DNA of 64,000 nucleotides from Pseudomonadota bacterium (lineage in GTDB: Bacteria > Pseudomonadota > Alphaproteobacteria > Acetobacterales > Acetobacteraceae), in the NCBI GenBank assembly GCA_021818425.1, contig JAKAEC010000004.1:1-64000 (forward strand), written 5' to 3'. A program made the translations under genes and the position numbers. Position 1 is the first letter of the stretch. Each line of letters opens with the position of its first letter. The notes below the pieces were generated by a model. It searched no databases and was not told where the DNA came from. It was given only the letters and a program-made list of their open reading frames with translations. This document shows positions 16,383-25,901 of this stretch, piece after piece.

Positions 16383-16461
16383 TAAGCGAGGCGGCGTAAT
16401 GCAGCCAGCCTTTCCTGTCAATGCAGAGCCGCGCCCCAGCGCCTGCCGGCGAGGGACCTAT

Positions 16462-17289
16462 CTAGCGCTGGGTTTTGGGACAGTAAAATGTGCTGCGGCC
16501 AGATTGCGTGATCTGCCTGATGCCCATGCACGCAGGAGGGCCAGGGCAACGCTCGCAGGGCTCGCCCGTGCGACCGTACACTTTCCAAGCGTTCTGAAAA
16601 TAGCCAAGCTCGCCGCTCGGCTGCACATAATCACGCAAGGATGATCCCCCCGCCGAGATCGCTTCAATCAGCGTGGCGCGCACCGCCTGAGCCAGCATCT
16701 CCAGCCTGGGACGGGAGATTTTCCCCGCCGCGCGGGTGGGCAGAATACCGGCTCGGAACAGCGCCTCGTTTGCATAAATATTGCCAATCCCTGCCACAAC
16801 CCGCTGGTCCAACAGCACAGCCTTTATAGGAGCGGAACGCCCCTCCACCGCCGCAGCGAGATAGGCGCCAGAAAATTCATTACCCAGCGGCTCTGGTCCC
16901 ATCCCGGCCAGCAGCTTGTGACTGTCCTCATCCACGGTTCGCACGAGGTCCAGCGTTCCGAACCGGCGAGGATCCACAAAGCCAACGCGCCCGCCGTCCT
17001 CGGTCTCAATGGTCAGATGCTCGTGCGTGGCCTCTGGCTTGTCCAACAGCATCCTACCAGACATGCCAAGGTGTATCAGTACCGACCAGCCATTATCCAG
17101 CTGCATGAGCATGAACTTACCGCGCCGCCTAAAACCCTTCACGGTGGCGCCGGTCAGCACGCGCGGCAGCTCTGGCGGCACCGGCCAACGAATATCAGCA
17201 CGGCGCAGAATGGCGCGAACAATGCGCCTTCCGGTCAAATGACCGTCCAGCCCGCGCATCACGGTTTCGACCTCGGGGAGTTCCGGCAT
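16462..17289 (-). CDS. mutM: Formamidopyrimidine-DNA glycosylase
   Basis: Removes oxidised purines such as 8-oxoguanine and nicks the strand. 275 residues, starting MPELPEVETVMRGL with the catalytic Pro2-Glu3. The helix-two-turn-helix part (QRVVAGIGNIYANEALF) is intact. The C-terminal zinc finger is unusual: it reads PCERCPGPPACMG...STFYCPKTQR, where the family has FYCPxCQR, so the fourth Cys is Thr. An extra Cys (PPAC) occurs nearby and might compensate. Divergent from ubiE with 26 bp between starts, the usual alphaproteobacterial arrangement. Confidence 0.93.
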   Translation of the reverse strand: MPELPEVETVMRGLDGHLTGRRIVRAILRRADIRWPVPPELPRVLTGATVKGFRRRGKFMLMQLDNGWSVLIHLGMSGRMLLDKPEATHEHLTIETEDGGRVGFVDPRRFGTLDLVRTVDEDSHKLLAGMGPEPLGNEFSGAYLAAAVEGRSAPIKAVLLDQRVVAGIGNIYANEALFRAGILPTRAAGKISRPRLEMLAQAVRATLIEAISAGGSSLRDYVQPSGELGYFQNAWKVYGRTGEPCERCPGPPACMGIRQITQSGRSTFYCPKTQR

Positions 17290-17315
17290 GGCAAAACCAA
17301 GCTATAAAGGTCGCC

Positions 17316-18068
17316 ATGAACCAGAGCAATGAAAGCGATACCGCCGATTTCGGTTTCCGTTCCGTCCCCCGGGAGGAGAAAAGCTCCCTTGTGCGGCAAG
17401 TATTCGATTCCGTGGCGGGCAAATACGACATCATGAACGATCTAATGTCGTTCGGTGTCCACAGGCTCTGGAAACGCGATTTCCTCACTATGTTGGACCC
17501 TCGCCCACATCGCAAACTGCTGGATTTAGCGGCGGGCACCGGGGACATCACGTTCGGCTGGCTGCAACGCGGCGGCGGACCCGTGGTGATGTCGGATATC
17601 AACTCCTCCATGCTGGACGTGGGGCGAGACCGCGCCACTGCCAACGGCTATCTGGGCGATATCGAGTTTCTTGTGGCGGACGCAGAAAACCTGCCGCAGC
17701 CAGACAGGACGTTCGACCGTATCTCCATGGCTTTCGGCCTGCGCAACTGCACAAACAAGCAAAGAGTGATCGAGGAGGCCCTTCGCCTGCTTCGCCCAGG
17801 TGGGCGCTTCCTAGTGCTGGAATTCTCCAAACTGCAGATCGCTGGGTTAGAAAAGCTGTACGACGCTTGGTCTTTCCAAGCTTTGCCCAAAATCGGCGGC
17901 CTCGTTGCCAAGGATTCTGAAAGCTACCGATACCTTGCCGAGAGTATCCGCATGTTCCCCCCTCAGGACGAATTGAAGCGAATGTTCGAAGCTGCGGGAT
18001 TTGAGCGGGTATGCTACCGCAACCTCTCCGGCGGCATCGCCGCCATTCATGCCGGCTGGAAGCTGTGA
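17316..18068 (+). CDS. ubiE: Ubiquinone/menaquinone biosynthesis C-methyltransferase
   Basis: SAM-dependent methyltransferase of the benzoquinol ring in quinone synthesis. 250 residues. The family signatures YDIMNDLMSFGVHRLWKRDF, the SAM-binding LDLAAGTGDI and the terminal [16 protein letters not shown] are all present. It overlaps coaBC by GTGA, so the two are co-translated. The quinone electron-transfer genes for ETF-QO and cytochrome bo3 elsewhere in the window would draw on its product. Confidence 0.95.
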   Translation: MNQSNESDTADFGFRSVPREEKSSLVRQVFDSVAGKYDIMNDLMSFGVHRLWKRDFLTMLDPRPHRKLLDLAAGTGDITFGWLQRGGGPVVMSDINSSMLDVGRDRATANGYLGDIEFLVADAENLPQPDRTFDRISMAFGLRNCTNKQRVIEEALRLLRPGGRFLVLEFSKLQIAGLEKLYDAWSFQALPKIGGLVAKDSESYRYLAESIRMFPPQDELKRMFEAAGFERVCYRNLSGGIAAIHAGWKL

Positions 18069-19246
18069 AGCAAATCCTGCTCATCGTCGCGGGCGGCATC
18101 GCGGCCTATAAGACACTGGAACTGGTGCGCTTGGCCACCAAGGCGGGCATCGGCGTCACGGCCGTGCTCACCAAATCGGGCGCACAATTTGTCACCCCGC
18201 TCTCGCTCCAGGCCCTTACCGGGTCCAAAACCTATCAAGACCTTTTTTCGCTGACCGATGAGAGCGAGATGGGCCATATCGAATTGTCCCGCGCAGCGGA
18301 TTTGGTGGTGATTGCCCCCGCCACGGCGAATATTCTGGCCAAGATGACAGTGGGGCTGGCGGACGATTTGGCTAGCACGCTGCTGCTGGCGACAGACAAG
18401 CCCGTTCTGGTGGCCCCGGCCATGAATGTTCGCATGTGGCAACACCCAGCCACTGAGGCCAACATTAACCTTCTGAAACAGCGTGGCGTGCTAGTGGTGG
18501 AACCGAATGAAGGCCCAATGGCCTGCGGCGAATATGGCCCCGGCCGTTTGGCGGAGCCTTTGGAAATCCTGTCTGCCATTCAGGCCGCGCTGAATGACGG
18601 CCCTCTACGGGGTAAGCACGCTATCGTCACCTCCGGCCCCACCCATGAGCCAATCGACCCGGTGCGCTTCATCTCCAATTACTCCTCCGGTCGCCAAGGC
18701 CACGCCATTGCCGCTGCCCTAGCGGCTTTGGGTGCCCGCGTCACACTCATCTCCGGTCCCGTCGCTTTGCCGGACCCGCCAGGGTTAACCACCATCCGTG
18801 TGAAAACCGCATGCGAGATGCAATCCGCCGTGCAGGATGCCCTGCCGGCCGACATTGCCGTGTGTGCTGCTGCAGTAGGAGATTGGCGCGCAGCAGCTGA
18901 AGCCAGGCATAAAATCAAGAAGGACGGCGGAGCACCACCTACCCTCGCTTTGGCCGAGAATCCAGATATTCTGGCGGGCCTCTCCGCGTCCGGCCCATTA
19001 CGCCCCCTCTTAGTTATCGGCTTCGCGGCGGAGACTGAGAAACTGGAGGAACATGCCGTCGCCAAGCGCTCCCGCAAGGGGTGCGACTGGCTAGTCGCCA
19101 ATAATGTCGGCGGTACCGGTATCATGGGCGGTAACGAAAATGAGGTGCTGCTGCTTACCGAAGCAGGCAGTGAACATTGGAACCGCATGAACAAGCTGGC
19201 AGTTGCACAGCGCTTGGCGGCGAAGATTGGAGATTATTTCAAATGA
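18065..19246 (+). CDS. coaBC: Bifunctional phosphopantothenoylcysteine decarboxylase/synthetase
   Basis: Makes 4'-phosphopantetheine for coenzyme A. About 393 residues. The CoaC flavin domain comes first ([24 protein letters not shown] near 125; active-site His and Cys within it). The CoaB domain follows ([30 protein letters not shown], and KIKK near 295). The track start at 18011 is replaced by GTG 18065, which overlaps the ubiE stop and begins [16 protein letters not shown]. The dut start overlaps its stop by ATGA. Confidence 0.95.
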   Translation: MKQILLIVAGGIAAYKTLELVRLATKAGIGVTAVLTKSGAQFVTPLSLQALTGSKTYQDLFSLTDESEMGHIELSRAADLVVIAPATANILAKMTVGLADDLASTLLLATDKPVLVAPAMNVRMWQHPATEANINLLKQRGVLVVEPNEGPMACGEYGPGRLAEPLEILSAIQAALNDGPLRGKHAIVTSGPTHEPIDPVRFISNYSSGRQGHAIAAALAALGARVTLISGPVALPDPPGLTTIRVKTACEMQSAVQDALPADIAVCAAAVGDWRAAAEARHKIKKDGGAPPTLALAENPDILAGLSASGPLRPLLVIGFAAETEKLEEHAVAKRSRKGCDWLVANNVGGTGIMGGNENEVLLLTEAGSEHWNRMNKLAVAQRLAAKIGDYFK

Positions 19247-19692
19247 AATCTATTGGCGTAAAAATTCGCCGTCTGCCCCATGGCCAGGGCCTAGACCTTC
19301 CAACCTACGCCACAAAAGGTGCCGCAGGCATGGATCTTCTGGCCGCAGTGCATTCGCCCGTTACCATTGCGCCCGGCCAGCGCGCACTTATCCCCACGGG
19401 CTTTTGCATCGCCCTGCCTGACGGCTATGAGCTACAGGTGCGCCCTCGCTCCGGCCTCGCGCTGAAAAACGGCATCACTTTGCCCAATTCCCCTGGCACC
19501 ATCGACGAGGATTATCGCGGGGAGGTCGGTGTCATTATCTTGAACACTGGCGATGCACCGTTTGAGGTCACTCGCGGCATGCGGATCGCCCAGGCTGTGC
19601 TGGCCCCGGTGGTGCGAGCCGCGTGGGAAGAAGAGGCAAGCCTGTCTGAAACCGGCCGTGGTGACGGCGGGTTTGGCTCTACAGGGCATTGA
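19243..19692 (+). CDS. dut: dUTP diphosphatase
   Basis: Hydrolyses dUTP to dUMP, keeping uracil out of DNA. 149 residues, trimeric type. The five family motifs are visible, among them [42 protein letters not shown] and the C-terminal [11 protein letters not shown]. The start is ATG 19243, overlapping the coaBC stop by ATGA (the track extends it to 19177 without need). Third gene of the ubiE-coaBC-dut operon. Confidence 0.96.
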   Translation: MKSIGVKIRRLPHGQGLDLPTYATKGAAGMDLLAAVHSPVTIAPGQRALIPTGFCIALPDGYELQVRPRSGLALKNGITLPNSPGTIDEDYRGEVGVIILNTGDAPFEVTRGMRIAQAVLAPVVRAAWEEEASLSETGRGDGGFGSTGH

Positions 19693-19774
19693 CTCCACGA
19701 AAAAACAACTCCTTCTGTCATGGAAGCGCAACGTGTCCCCCGGTGACAAAACCGCGCCACATGGCTAAGGGGGA

Positions 19775-19791
19775 GGGTGACACCTTCACCC
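19775..19791 (+). promoter_or_regulatory. Hairpin before ABC permease gene
   Basis: GGGTGA-N5-TCACCC, a 6-bp stem 16 nt before the permease ATG. A longer pairing TCCCCC/GGGGGA lies around it, so the leader may be structured. No known riboswitch class was recognised. Confidence 0.3.
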
Positions 19792-19807
19792 GAAGCCAGG
19801 CGGCCTG

Positions 19808-21535
19808 ATGCGAAATTTCACTCCCCCTGCCCTGGCTGGGCACCGCATACCAAACCGTTTTGATGGCGCGGCTCTGTTGATCGTCATGGGGCTGCTGATC
19901 GCACTGGTGGAGGTCGGCCGTACGACTATCGGCACGCCTATCGCACAAATCCAAAACACGCCCATCCATCTGGACCCGGCTTGGCTGCCTTATTACGCTC
20001 TGCGCTCTACTGCGAGAATGTTCGTGGCACTGCTCTTCTCGCTCGTCTTCACCTTCACCTATGCCACGTTGGCGGCCAAATCCCGCCGAGCAGGCATGGT
20101 GCTCATCCCGATCCTGGATATCCTCCAATCCGTGCCCATTCTGGGTTTTCTTACCTTCACGACCGTATTCTTCCTACATCTTTTCCCCGGTCGGGTTATG
20201 GGGGCGGAATTGGCCTCGGTATTCGTGATTTTCACCAGCCAAGCCTGGAACATGGCATTCAGCTTCTACCAATCCCTCACTACCCTGCCGGCGGACCTGC
20301 AGGAAGCGTCGCGCAGCTTCCGCCTCTCCCCGTGGCAGCGTTTCTGGAAGCTGGACGTGCCTTTCGCCATGCCTGGGCTAGTCTGGAACACAATGCTCTC
20401 GATGTCCGGCGGTTGGTTCTTCGTAGTGGCATCTGAAGCGGTCACGGTTGGCAATACCCAATTCACCCTGCCTGGAATTGGCTCCTACGTGGCGGTAGCA
20501 CTGAAGAAGGAGGATCTCCCCGCGATCCTCTATGCCATCCTGGCAATGCTGGTGGTGATTCTGCTCTACGATCAGCTGCTATTCCGGCCATTGGTTGCTT
20601 GGTCCGGCAAATTCCGGTTCGAGACCACAGCCGCCATCTCTGGCCCTGAGCCCTGGATGCTGAAGATGCTGCGCCGCACCGCCCTGTTCCACACCATAGG
20701 TGAGATGATCGGGGGCGTGTTCGCCAGCGTTTTCCGACTCCGTCTCTCCTTCCGCCAGCCTGGCCGGATGGATGAAACCAGCGAACCCTCACGGATGATC
20801 GACGGCATTTGGTTCGCGATGATCGCTGCCGTGGCCATCGACGCGGCATTTCATATTGTGGCCTATGTGTCAGCCACACTGCATTGGCAGGATTTGTTCA
20901 CCGCTTTGCTGATGGGCGTCTACACGGCAATCCGCGTTGCCGTGCTTATGATCGTCGCCTCACTAATCTGGGTGCCGATCGGCGTCTGGATCGGGCTTCG
21001 CCCTAGAATCACTCGTATCGCCCAGCCAGTCGCGCAGTTCCTGGCCGCCTTCCCGGCCAATCTCTTGTTTCCACCAGTAGTGCTGGCGATCGTCTATTTC
21101 CACGTCAACCCGAATATCTGGCTCACGCCCCTGATGCTGATCGGCACGCAATGGTATCTGCTATTCAACGTCATCGCCGGCGCCGCCGCCTTTCCGGGGG
21201 ACATGAAGGAGGCCATCGCGAATTTCCATATCCGCGGCCTGCTCTGGTGGCGCAAGGTGATGATTCCTGGCATACTGCCTTACTTCATTACAGGCGCGCT
21301 CACGGCCTCGGGCGGTGCCTGGAATGCCTCCATTGTCGCCGAGGTGGCAAGCTGGGGTCGCCACAGGCTCGTCGCCCAGGGGCTAGGCGCTTATATTGCC
21401 CAGGCCACCTCGACAGGTAATACGCCCCGCGTTGTGCTTGGCGTTGTGGTAATGTCCTGCTTTGTGATCTTCTTCAACCGCATCCTGTGGCGGCCGCTTT
21501 ACGCCTACGCAGTCCGTCGTACCACGCTGGGTTAA
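19808..21535 (+). CDS. ABC transporter permease with two fused membrane domains
   Basis: 575 residues containing two BPD_transp_1 permease units in tandem (about 1-270 and 300-575), each with an EAA-like coupling loop: EASRSFRLSPWQRFWKLDVPFAMPG and EAIANFHIRGLLWWRKVMIPGILPY. This fused form belongs to the nitrate/sulfonate-related superfamily and pairs with ATPases carrying a C-terminal AAA-associated domain, as here. No substrate-binding protein gene is nearby. The substrate is unknown; location is the inner membrane. The ATPase gene follows after 5 bp. Confidence 0.85.
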   Translation: MRNFTPPALAGHRIPNRFDGAALLIVMGLLIALVEVGRTTIGTPIAQIQNTPIHLDPAWLPYYALRSTARMFVALLFSLVFTFTYATLAAKSRRAGMVLIPILDILQSVPILGFLTFTTVFFLHLFPGRVMGAELASVFVIFTSQAWNMAFSFYQSLTTLPADLQEASRSFRLSPWQRFWKLDVPFAMPGLVWNTMLSMSGGWFFVVASEAVTVGNTQFTLPGIGSYVAVALKKEDLPAILYAILAMLVVILLYDQLLFRPLVAWSGKFRFETTAAISGPEPWMLKMLRRTALFHTIGEMIGGVFASVFRLRLSFRQPGRMDETSEPSRMIDGIWFAMIAAVAIDAAFHIVAYVSATLHWQDLFTALLMGVYTAIRVAVLMIVASLIWVPIGVWIGLRPRITRIAQPVAQFLAAFPANLLFPPVVLAIVYFHVNPNIWLTPLMLIGTQWYLLFNVIAGAAAFPGDMKEAIANFHIRGLLWWRKVMIPGILPYFITGALTASGGAWNASIVAEVASWGRHRLVAQGLGAYIAQATSTGNTPRVVLGVVVMSCFVIFFNRILWRPLYAYAVRRTTLG

Positions 21536-21540
21536 ATGCC

Positions 21541-22860
21541 ATGGACCAGATTACCCCGCCTCTCGTCTCCGTGCGCAATTGTCGCCAAGCATATCACAAG
21601 GACTCCAGCGCCGATCTGGTAGTGCTGGACGACGTGAACCTTACGCTGCACGAGGGTGAGATCGTTGCCTTGCTCGGCCGCTCCGGTTCGGGCAAATCTA
21701 CGCTGCTGCGGATCGTCGCCGGATTGCTGAAACCAACATCCGGCGAGGTTAACTGGCGCGGCAAACCGCTCAAGGGCCCCGCCCCTGGTGTAGCCATGGT
21801 TTTCCAGAGCTTCGCCCTATTCCCCTGGCTGACGGTGCAAGAAAATGTGGAACTCGGCCTAGAAGCCCTTCGCGTTGGCAAAGATGACCGCGAGGAACGG
21901 TCCGAGGAAGCTATCGACCTCATCGGCTTGGGCGGCTACGACGGCGCCTACCCCAAGGAGCTGTCCGGGGGAATGCGCCAACGCGTGGGATTGGCTCGGG
22001 CTTTGGTGGTGCACCCCGATCTGCTGTTAATGGACGAACCTTTCTCGGCACTGGACGTTCTGACCGCCGAAACGCTGCGCACCGACCTCATCGACCTCTG
22101 GATGGATGGCAAGCTGCCCGTAAAATCCATCCTTATCGTAACTCATAATATCGAGGAGGCGGTGCTAATGGCGGACCGCATCCTGGTCTTCTCCTCCAAC
22201 CCAGGCCGAGTGGCACATGAGTTGAAGGTGCCCTTCACGCACCCGCGCAACCGCTTCGACCCTGCCTTCCGCCAGATGGTGGACGATATTTACGGCATCA
22301 TGACCCGCCGCAAAGCACCCGAGGTTCATGCCGCCGCAGCTCCCCCCAATCCGTTCGGGCATGCGTTACATCCGGTTGGAACCAACCTTATGGCCGGCCT
22401 GCTGGAAACGCTACGTGGCCAGCCCTATAATGGGCGGGCCGATCTTCCCGCTCTTGCCGCAGCGCTGCAATTCGAGGTGGATGAACTGCTGCCGCTGGGC
22501 GAAACACTGAGCATGCTGGGTTTTGCCCTGCTGGAGGAAGGCGACATCCTGATCACGGAAACCGGCCGCCATTTTGCCGAAGCTGAAACGGAAGACCGCA
22601 AGGAAATTTTCGCCGAAGCGCTACGAACTCATGTACCGCTGATCACCGAAATCCGCAGCGTGATCGACCAACGCTCCAACCACCGCGCTGCCGCCGTGCG
22701 CTTCCGCGACCAGTTGGAGGACCACATGTCCCCCGAATACGCGGAAGAAACGCTGCGCACCGTCATCGCCTGGGGCCGCTATGCCGAAATTTTTGAATAT
22801 GACGAGGAGGCGCAGCAATTCGGCCTAGAGGAAGAGGACGAAGAGGAGCACGAGGCATAG
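21541..22860 (+). CDS. ABC ATPase with C-terminal AAA-associated domain
   Basis: 439 residues. The ATPase core (about 1-265) has Walker A GRSGSGKST, signature LSGGMRQRV and Walker B LLLMDEPFSALD. It is followed by an extra domain (about 275-430) of the AAA-associated C-terminal type, ending in an acidic tail EEEDEEEHEA. The start is ATG 21541, not the track's 21487. Partner of the fused permease just upstream. The extra domain may sense something or regulate activity; its role is not known. Confidence 0.87.
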   Translation: MDQITPPLVSVRNCRQAYHKDSSADLVVLDDVNLTLHEGEIVALLGRSGSGKSTLLRIVAGLLKPTSGEVNWRGKPLKGPAPGVAMVFQSFALFPWLTVQENVELGLEALRVGKDDREERSEEAIDLIGLGGYDGAYPKELSGGMRQRVGLARALVVHPDLLLMDEPFSALDVLTAETLRTDLIDLWMDGKLPVKSILIVTHNIEEAVLMADRILVFSSNPGRVAHELKVPFTHPRNRFDPAFRQMVDDIYGIMTRRKAPEVHAAAAPPNPFGHALHPVGTNLMAGLLETLRGQPYNGRADLPALAAALQFEVDELLPLGETLSMLGFALLEEGDILITETGRHFAEAETEDRKEIFAEALRTHVPLITEIRSVIDQRSNHRAAAVRFRDQLEDHMSPEYAEETLRTVIAWGRYAEIFEYDEEAQQFGLEEEDEEEHEA

Positions 22861-22918
22861 CGCCCGGTGTCTGCCCGGCACGGCGGCGTCAGCGGGAAGA
22901 TTATAAAGGTCGGCGGAT

Positions 22919-22944
22919 GCCAATACGTCAATATTGGCGGCTTT
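22919..22944 (+). terminator. Probable terminator of the ABC gene pair
   Basis: GCCAATA-CGTCAA-TATTGGC, a 7-bp perfect stem followed by GGCTTTTCC, between the convergent ATPase and trmB genes. The T-run is short. Confidence 0.5.
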
Positions 22945-22951
22945 TCCCTGG

Positions 22952-23620
22952 TTATCGCTTGATCAGCGACCAGTAAAGCGGCCTGCGCCCAGCGATGATG
23001 GCCTTGGCCTCGTAGCGCGTGTGGGGCCAACCTTCCGGGTGGATGTCCATGCGGCTGACTGTAAACAGATCCTGGGCCGACAGAACCTCGTCCGTCCATT
23101 CCTGGTAGGTTGGATCGTCAGAAGCAATGCGCCATTCCCCACCGGGGCGCAGGGCACGCGCCACCTCCGGTACGAGCGCCGGATGCACGAAGCGACGCTT
23201 GGCATGGCGGGCTTTCGGCCAGGGGTCGGGAAACATCAGGAACAATTTTGATAACGCGCCATTGGTGAAGCCCCGAAGCAAGGGGCGGGCGTCGTCTGGA
23301 TAAAGCCGTAGATTCGGTAAGGGCACGGGCTCGCCCACCCCATCCGGCGCGATGCGCGAGAGCAGCGAACAGATGCCGTTATCGAACACTTCCGCCGCGA
23401 TATAGCCGATACTGGGGTTCTTTGTGGCCAGCTCGTAGGCGTGCTCGCCACCGCCAAAGCCTACCTCAAGCCATAGTTCACGGTAATGGACTGTGAAAGG
23501 TGCATCAGGCCAGGCAGTTTTGGGTAAGAACTCCTCCAACAACCATTCTTGGCGGGGGCGCAGCTTTTTGCCGCGGGAACGGCCATAAAGCCGGTCAGGG
23601 GGGGATTTCAGGGTTGTCAT
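22952..23620 (-). CDS. trmB: tRNA (guanine-N7)-methyltransferase
   Basis: Methylates G46 of tRNA using SAM. 222 residues. SAM-binding LEVGFGGGEH and the family hallmark FPDPWPKARHAKRRFV are present, as is PTYQEWTDEVL near the C-terminus. It overlaps the EamA transporter gene by 4 bp and lies in the same direction as metK, which supplies its cofactor; metK and trmB are often neighbours in alphaproteobacteria. Confidence 0.95.
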   Translation of the reverse strand: MTTLKSPPDRLYGRSRGKKLRPRQEWLLEEFLPKTAWPDAPFTVHYRELWLEVGFGGGEHAYELATKNPSIGYIAAEVFDNGICSLLSRIAPDGVGEPVPLPNLRLYPDDARPLLRGFTNGALSKLFLMFPDPWPKARHAKRRFVHPALVPEVARALRPGGEWRIASDDPTYQEWTDEVLSAQDLFTVSRMDIHPEGWPHTRYEAKAIIAGRRPLYWSLIKR

Positions 23621-24525
23621 ACGGAATTCCTTTGCCTGCGCACCAACGCCACGCCAAGCCCCGCCACCGCCATGCCCACCCAGGCCATTAGCGGCATTGC
23701 TTCATCCAAAAGCGCCCAAGCCATTAGCCCGGAAATCGGCGGCACCAGATAGAACAGGGTCGATACCTGTGAGGCGCGACCAAAACGCAGCATGGCGATA
23801 TAAAGAGAAATTGCCACGAGCGAATTGGCGATGACGAGATACGTCATCGTTACAATAAACGGCGTTGTCACGTCCACGCGAAAGTCCGTTGATGCGACGG
23901 GCAGCGTCGTCACCAACCCCACCGCATATTGCACCATGTTGGACGTTACGGGATGCATGAAGGTACCAAAGCGCTTTTCGTAAAGTGTCGCCCCCGCCAT
24001 TCCGAACAACGCGCCAAAGGAAAACAGCAAGCCCCATGGAGAAATATGCCCGGTCTCGCCATAGCCTAGAATCGTCACCACCGCGCCACAAAAGCCGAGC
24101 CCCAACCCCACCCAGCCCTTGGCGCCGATTTTCTCGCCGACCAGCGCCGGCGCCAACACACCCACCAGAATCGGCTGCAGCGACACCACCAGCGCCACTA
24201 CGCCCGCCGAAATTCCCCTTGAAAAGGCCGCATAGCACATGCCGAAATAGACGGTCTGAATGCAGAACCCCACCACCGCCGCATGCAGCCAAGCGATCCA
24301 CCGTTTAGGCAACGGCGGGCGCAGCCAAATGGCGCAGGGAATGAGAACGAGCAAGGCCAGCGCATAGCGCAATACCAGGAACGTGAAGGGCGCGGCATAT
24401 TGAATGCCTATTTTGGAGACCGGAAACCCCGCCGACCAAAACAACAGGAACAGAACCGGTGCCGCGCGCAGCCAAGGCGGCGAGGATGAAGCAGATTCAG
24501 TTTGTGCGGGAGAATTCGGGTTCAT
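23617..24525 (-). CDS. EamA/DMT-family transporter
   Basis: 302 residues, about ten hydrophobic helices in two EamA repeats, ending in a basic RRQRNSV tail. Members export metabolites or amino acids across the inner membrane; the substrate cannot be told. It lies between metK and trmB on the same strand and overlaps trmB, so it is probably expressed with them. Confidence 0.85.
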   Translation of the reverse strand: MNPNSPAQTESASSSPPWLRAAPVLFLLFWSAGFPVSKIGIQYAAPFTFLVLRYALALLVLIPCAIWLRPPLPKRWIAWLHAAVVGFCIQTVYFGMCYAAFSRGISAGVVALVVSLQPILVGVLAPALVGEKIGAKGWVGLGLGFCGAVVTILGYGETGHISPWGLLFSFGALFGMAGATLYEKRFGTFMHPVTSNMVQYAVGLVTTLPVASTDFRVDVTTPFIVTMTYLVIANSLVAISLYIAMLRFGRASQVSTLFYLVPPISGLMAWALLDEAMPLMAWVGMAVAGLGVALVRRQRNSV

Positions 24526-24602
24526 TATGCCACAAAAATTTGGCCCAGGGCATCAGCCCCAGGCCAGCCAACTGCGTATCCTCGCGCTAGAAGACTGCAA
24601 GG

Positions 24603-25790
24603 TTAACGGTTAAACGCACTCTTTAGCGCAGGCGCCAGATCGGTCTTCTCCCACGTGAAGGTGCCCAACTCCTCGTCTGGTGCGCGGCCAAAATGACCAA
24701 AGGCGGAAGTCGGCACATAGATCGGCCGATTGAGCTGCAAATGCTCGCGGATTCCACGCGGGGTGAGATTCACCAACTCTCGCAAGGTTCTCTCCAGCTT
24801 CGCCTCGTTCACATCCTTCGCCGTGCCATGCAGATCGACATAAAGTGAAAGCGGCTGGCTAACGCCAATGGCATACGAGAGCTGTAAGGTGCAACGCTCG
24901 GCCAGGCCCGCGGCCACCACGTTCTTTGCGAGGTAGCGGCAGACATAAGCCGCAGAACGGTCCACCTTTGTAGGGTCCTTGCCGGAGAACGCACCGCCGC
25001 CATGTGGGGCCGCACCACCATAAGTGTCAACGATGATCTTGCGACCAGTAAGGCCGCAATCGCCATCCGGCCCGCCGATCTCAAATATGCCGGTCGGGTT
25101 GACATAAAACTCATCATCCTTGGGCATCCAGCCATCAGGCAGGGCAGCGGCAACGATCGGGCGTAGCATGTCCTTCACCCGCTCCGGCGTGAAGCCAGGC
25201 TCATGCTGAATGGAAACCACAACGGAAGTCGCACCCACGGGCTTGCCGTCCAAATATTTCAGCGTCACCTGGCTCTTGGCGTCCGGCAACAGCCCTTTCA
25301 CTTGGCTGTCGGCAGTCCGACGCAGCTCAGATATCCGGCGCAGGATCAAGTGGGAATAATATATCGGCGCGGGCATCAGCGCCGGGGTTTCTGTGCAAGC
25401 ATAGCCAAACATAATGCCCTGGTCGCCGGCGCCTTCGTCCTTATTGCTGGCCGCGTCCACGCCCACCGCAATATGCGCGGACTGGGCATGCAGGTGCACG
25501 GCAATCTCGGCGTTTTTCCAGGAAAAGCCCTCCTGGTCATATCCAATATCGTGCACCGCCAGACGCGCCAGATGCGCCAGATACTCCTTGGTGATGCTTT
25601 CCGGACCACGTACCTCACCCGCGAGGATGATACGGTTGGTAGTCACCAGCGTTTCACAAGCCACGCGCGCATAGGGGTCGGCCGCCAGATAGGCGTCCAC
25701 AACCGTATCGGAAATCCGGTCGGCAACCTTGTCCGGATGACCCTCGGAGACGGACTCAGAGGTGAATAGAAATTCTCCGCGATCGCGCAT
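24603..25790 (-). CDS. metK: S-adenosylmethionine synthetase
   Basis: Makes SAM from methionine and ATP. 395 residues. Signature sequences are [20 protein letters not shown] at the N-terminus, [15 protein letters not shown] near 120-135 and [19 protein letters not shown] near 260. The start ATG has GGGGGA upstream. The 110-bp leader was checked for SAM riboswitch blocks and none were recognised. Confidence 0.96.
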   Translation of the reverse strand: MRDRGEFLFTSESVSEGHPDKVADRISDTVVDAYLAADPYARVACETLVTTNRIILAGEVRGPESITKEYLAHLARLAVHDIGYDQEGFSWKNAEIAVHLHAQSAHIAVGVDAASNKDEGAGDQGIMFGYACTETPALMPAPIYYSHLILRRISELRRTADSQVKGLLPDAKSQVTLKYLDGKPVGATSVVVSIQHEPGFTPERVKDMLRPIVAAALPDGWMPKDDEFYVNPTGIFEIGGPDGDCGLTGRKIIVDTYGGAAPHGGGAFSGKDPTKVDRSAAYVCRYLAKNVVAAGLAERCTLQLSYAIGVSQPLSLYVDLHGTAKDVNEAKLERTLRELVNLTPRGIREHLQLNRPIYVPTSAFGHFGRAPDEELGTFTWEKTDLAPALKSAFNR

Positions 25791-25901
25791 GCAAATCCCC
25801 CGTATAACTTAAGGCCGGGTCCCGATGGCGTATTAGGGGGCTGGGGTCAATATGCTATGCTTTCGAAAACCCGGCATGAAAGGGTTGCGCTCTAGATGTG
25901 C

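Noticed and set aside
25791-25901. SAM riboswitch before metK
   Set aside because: No conserved SAM-I, II or V blocks were recognised in the 110-bp leader.
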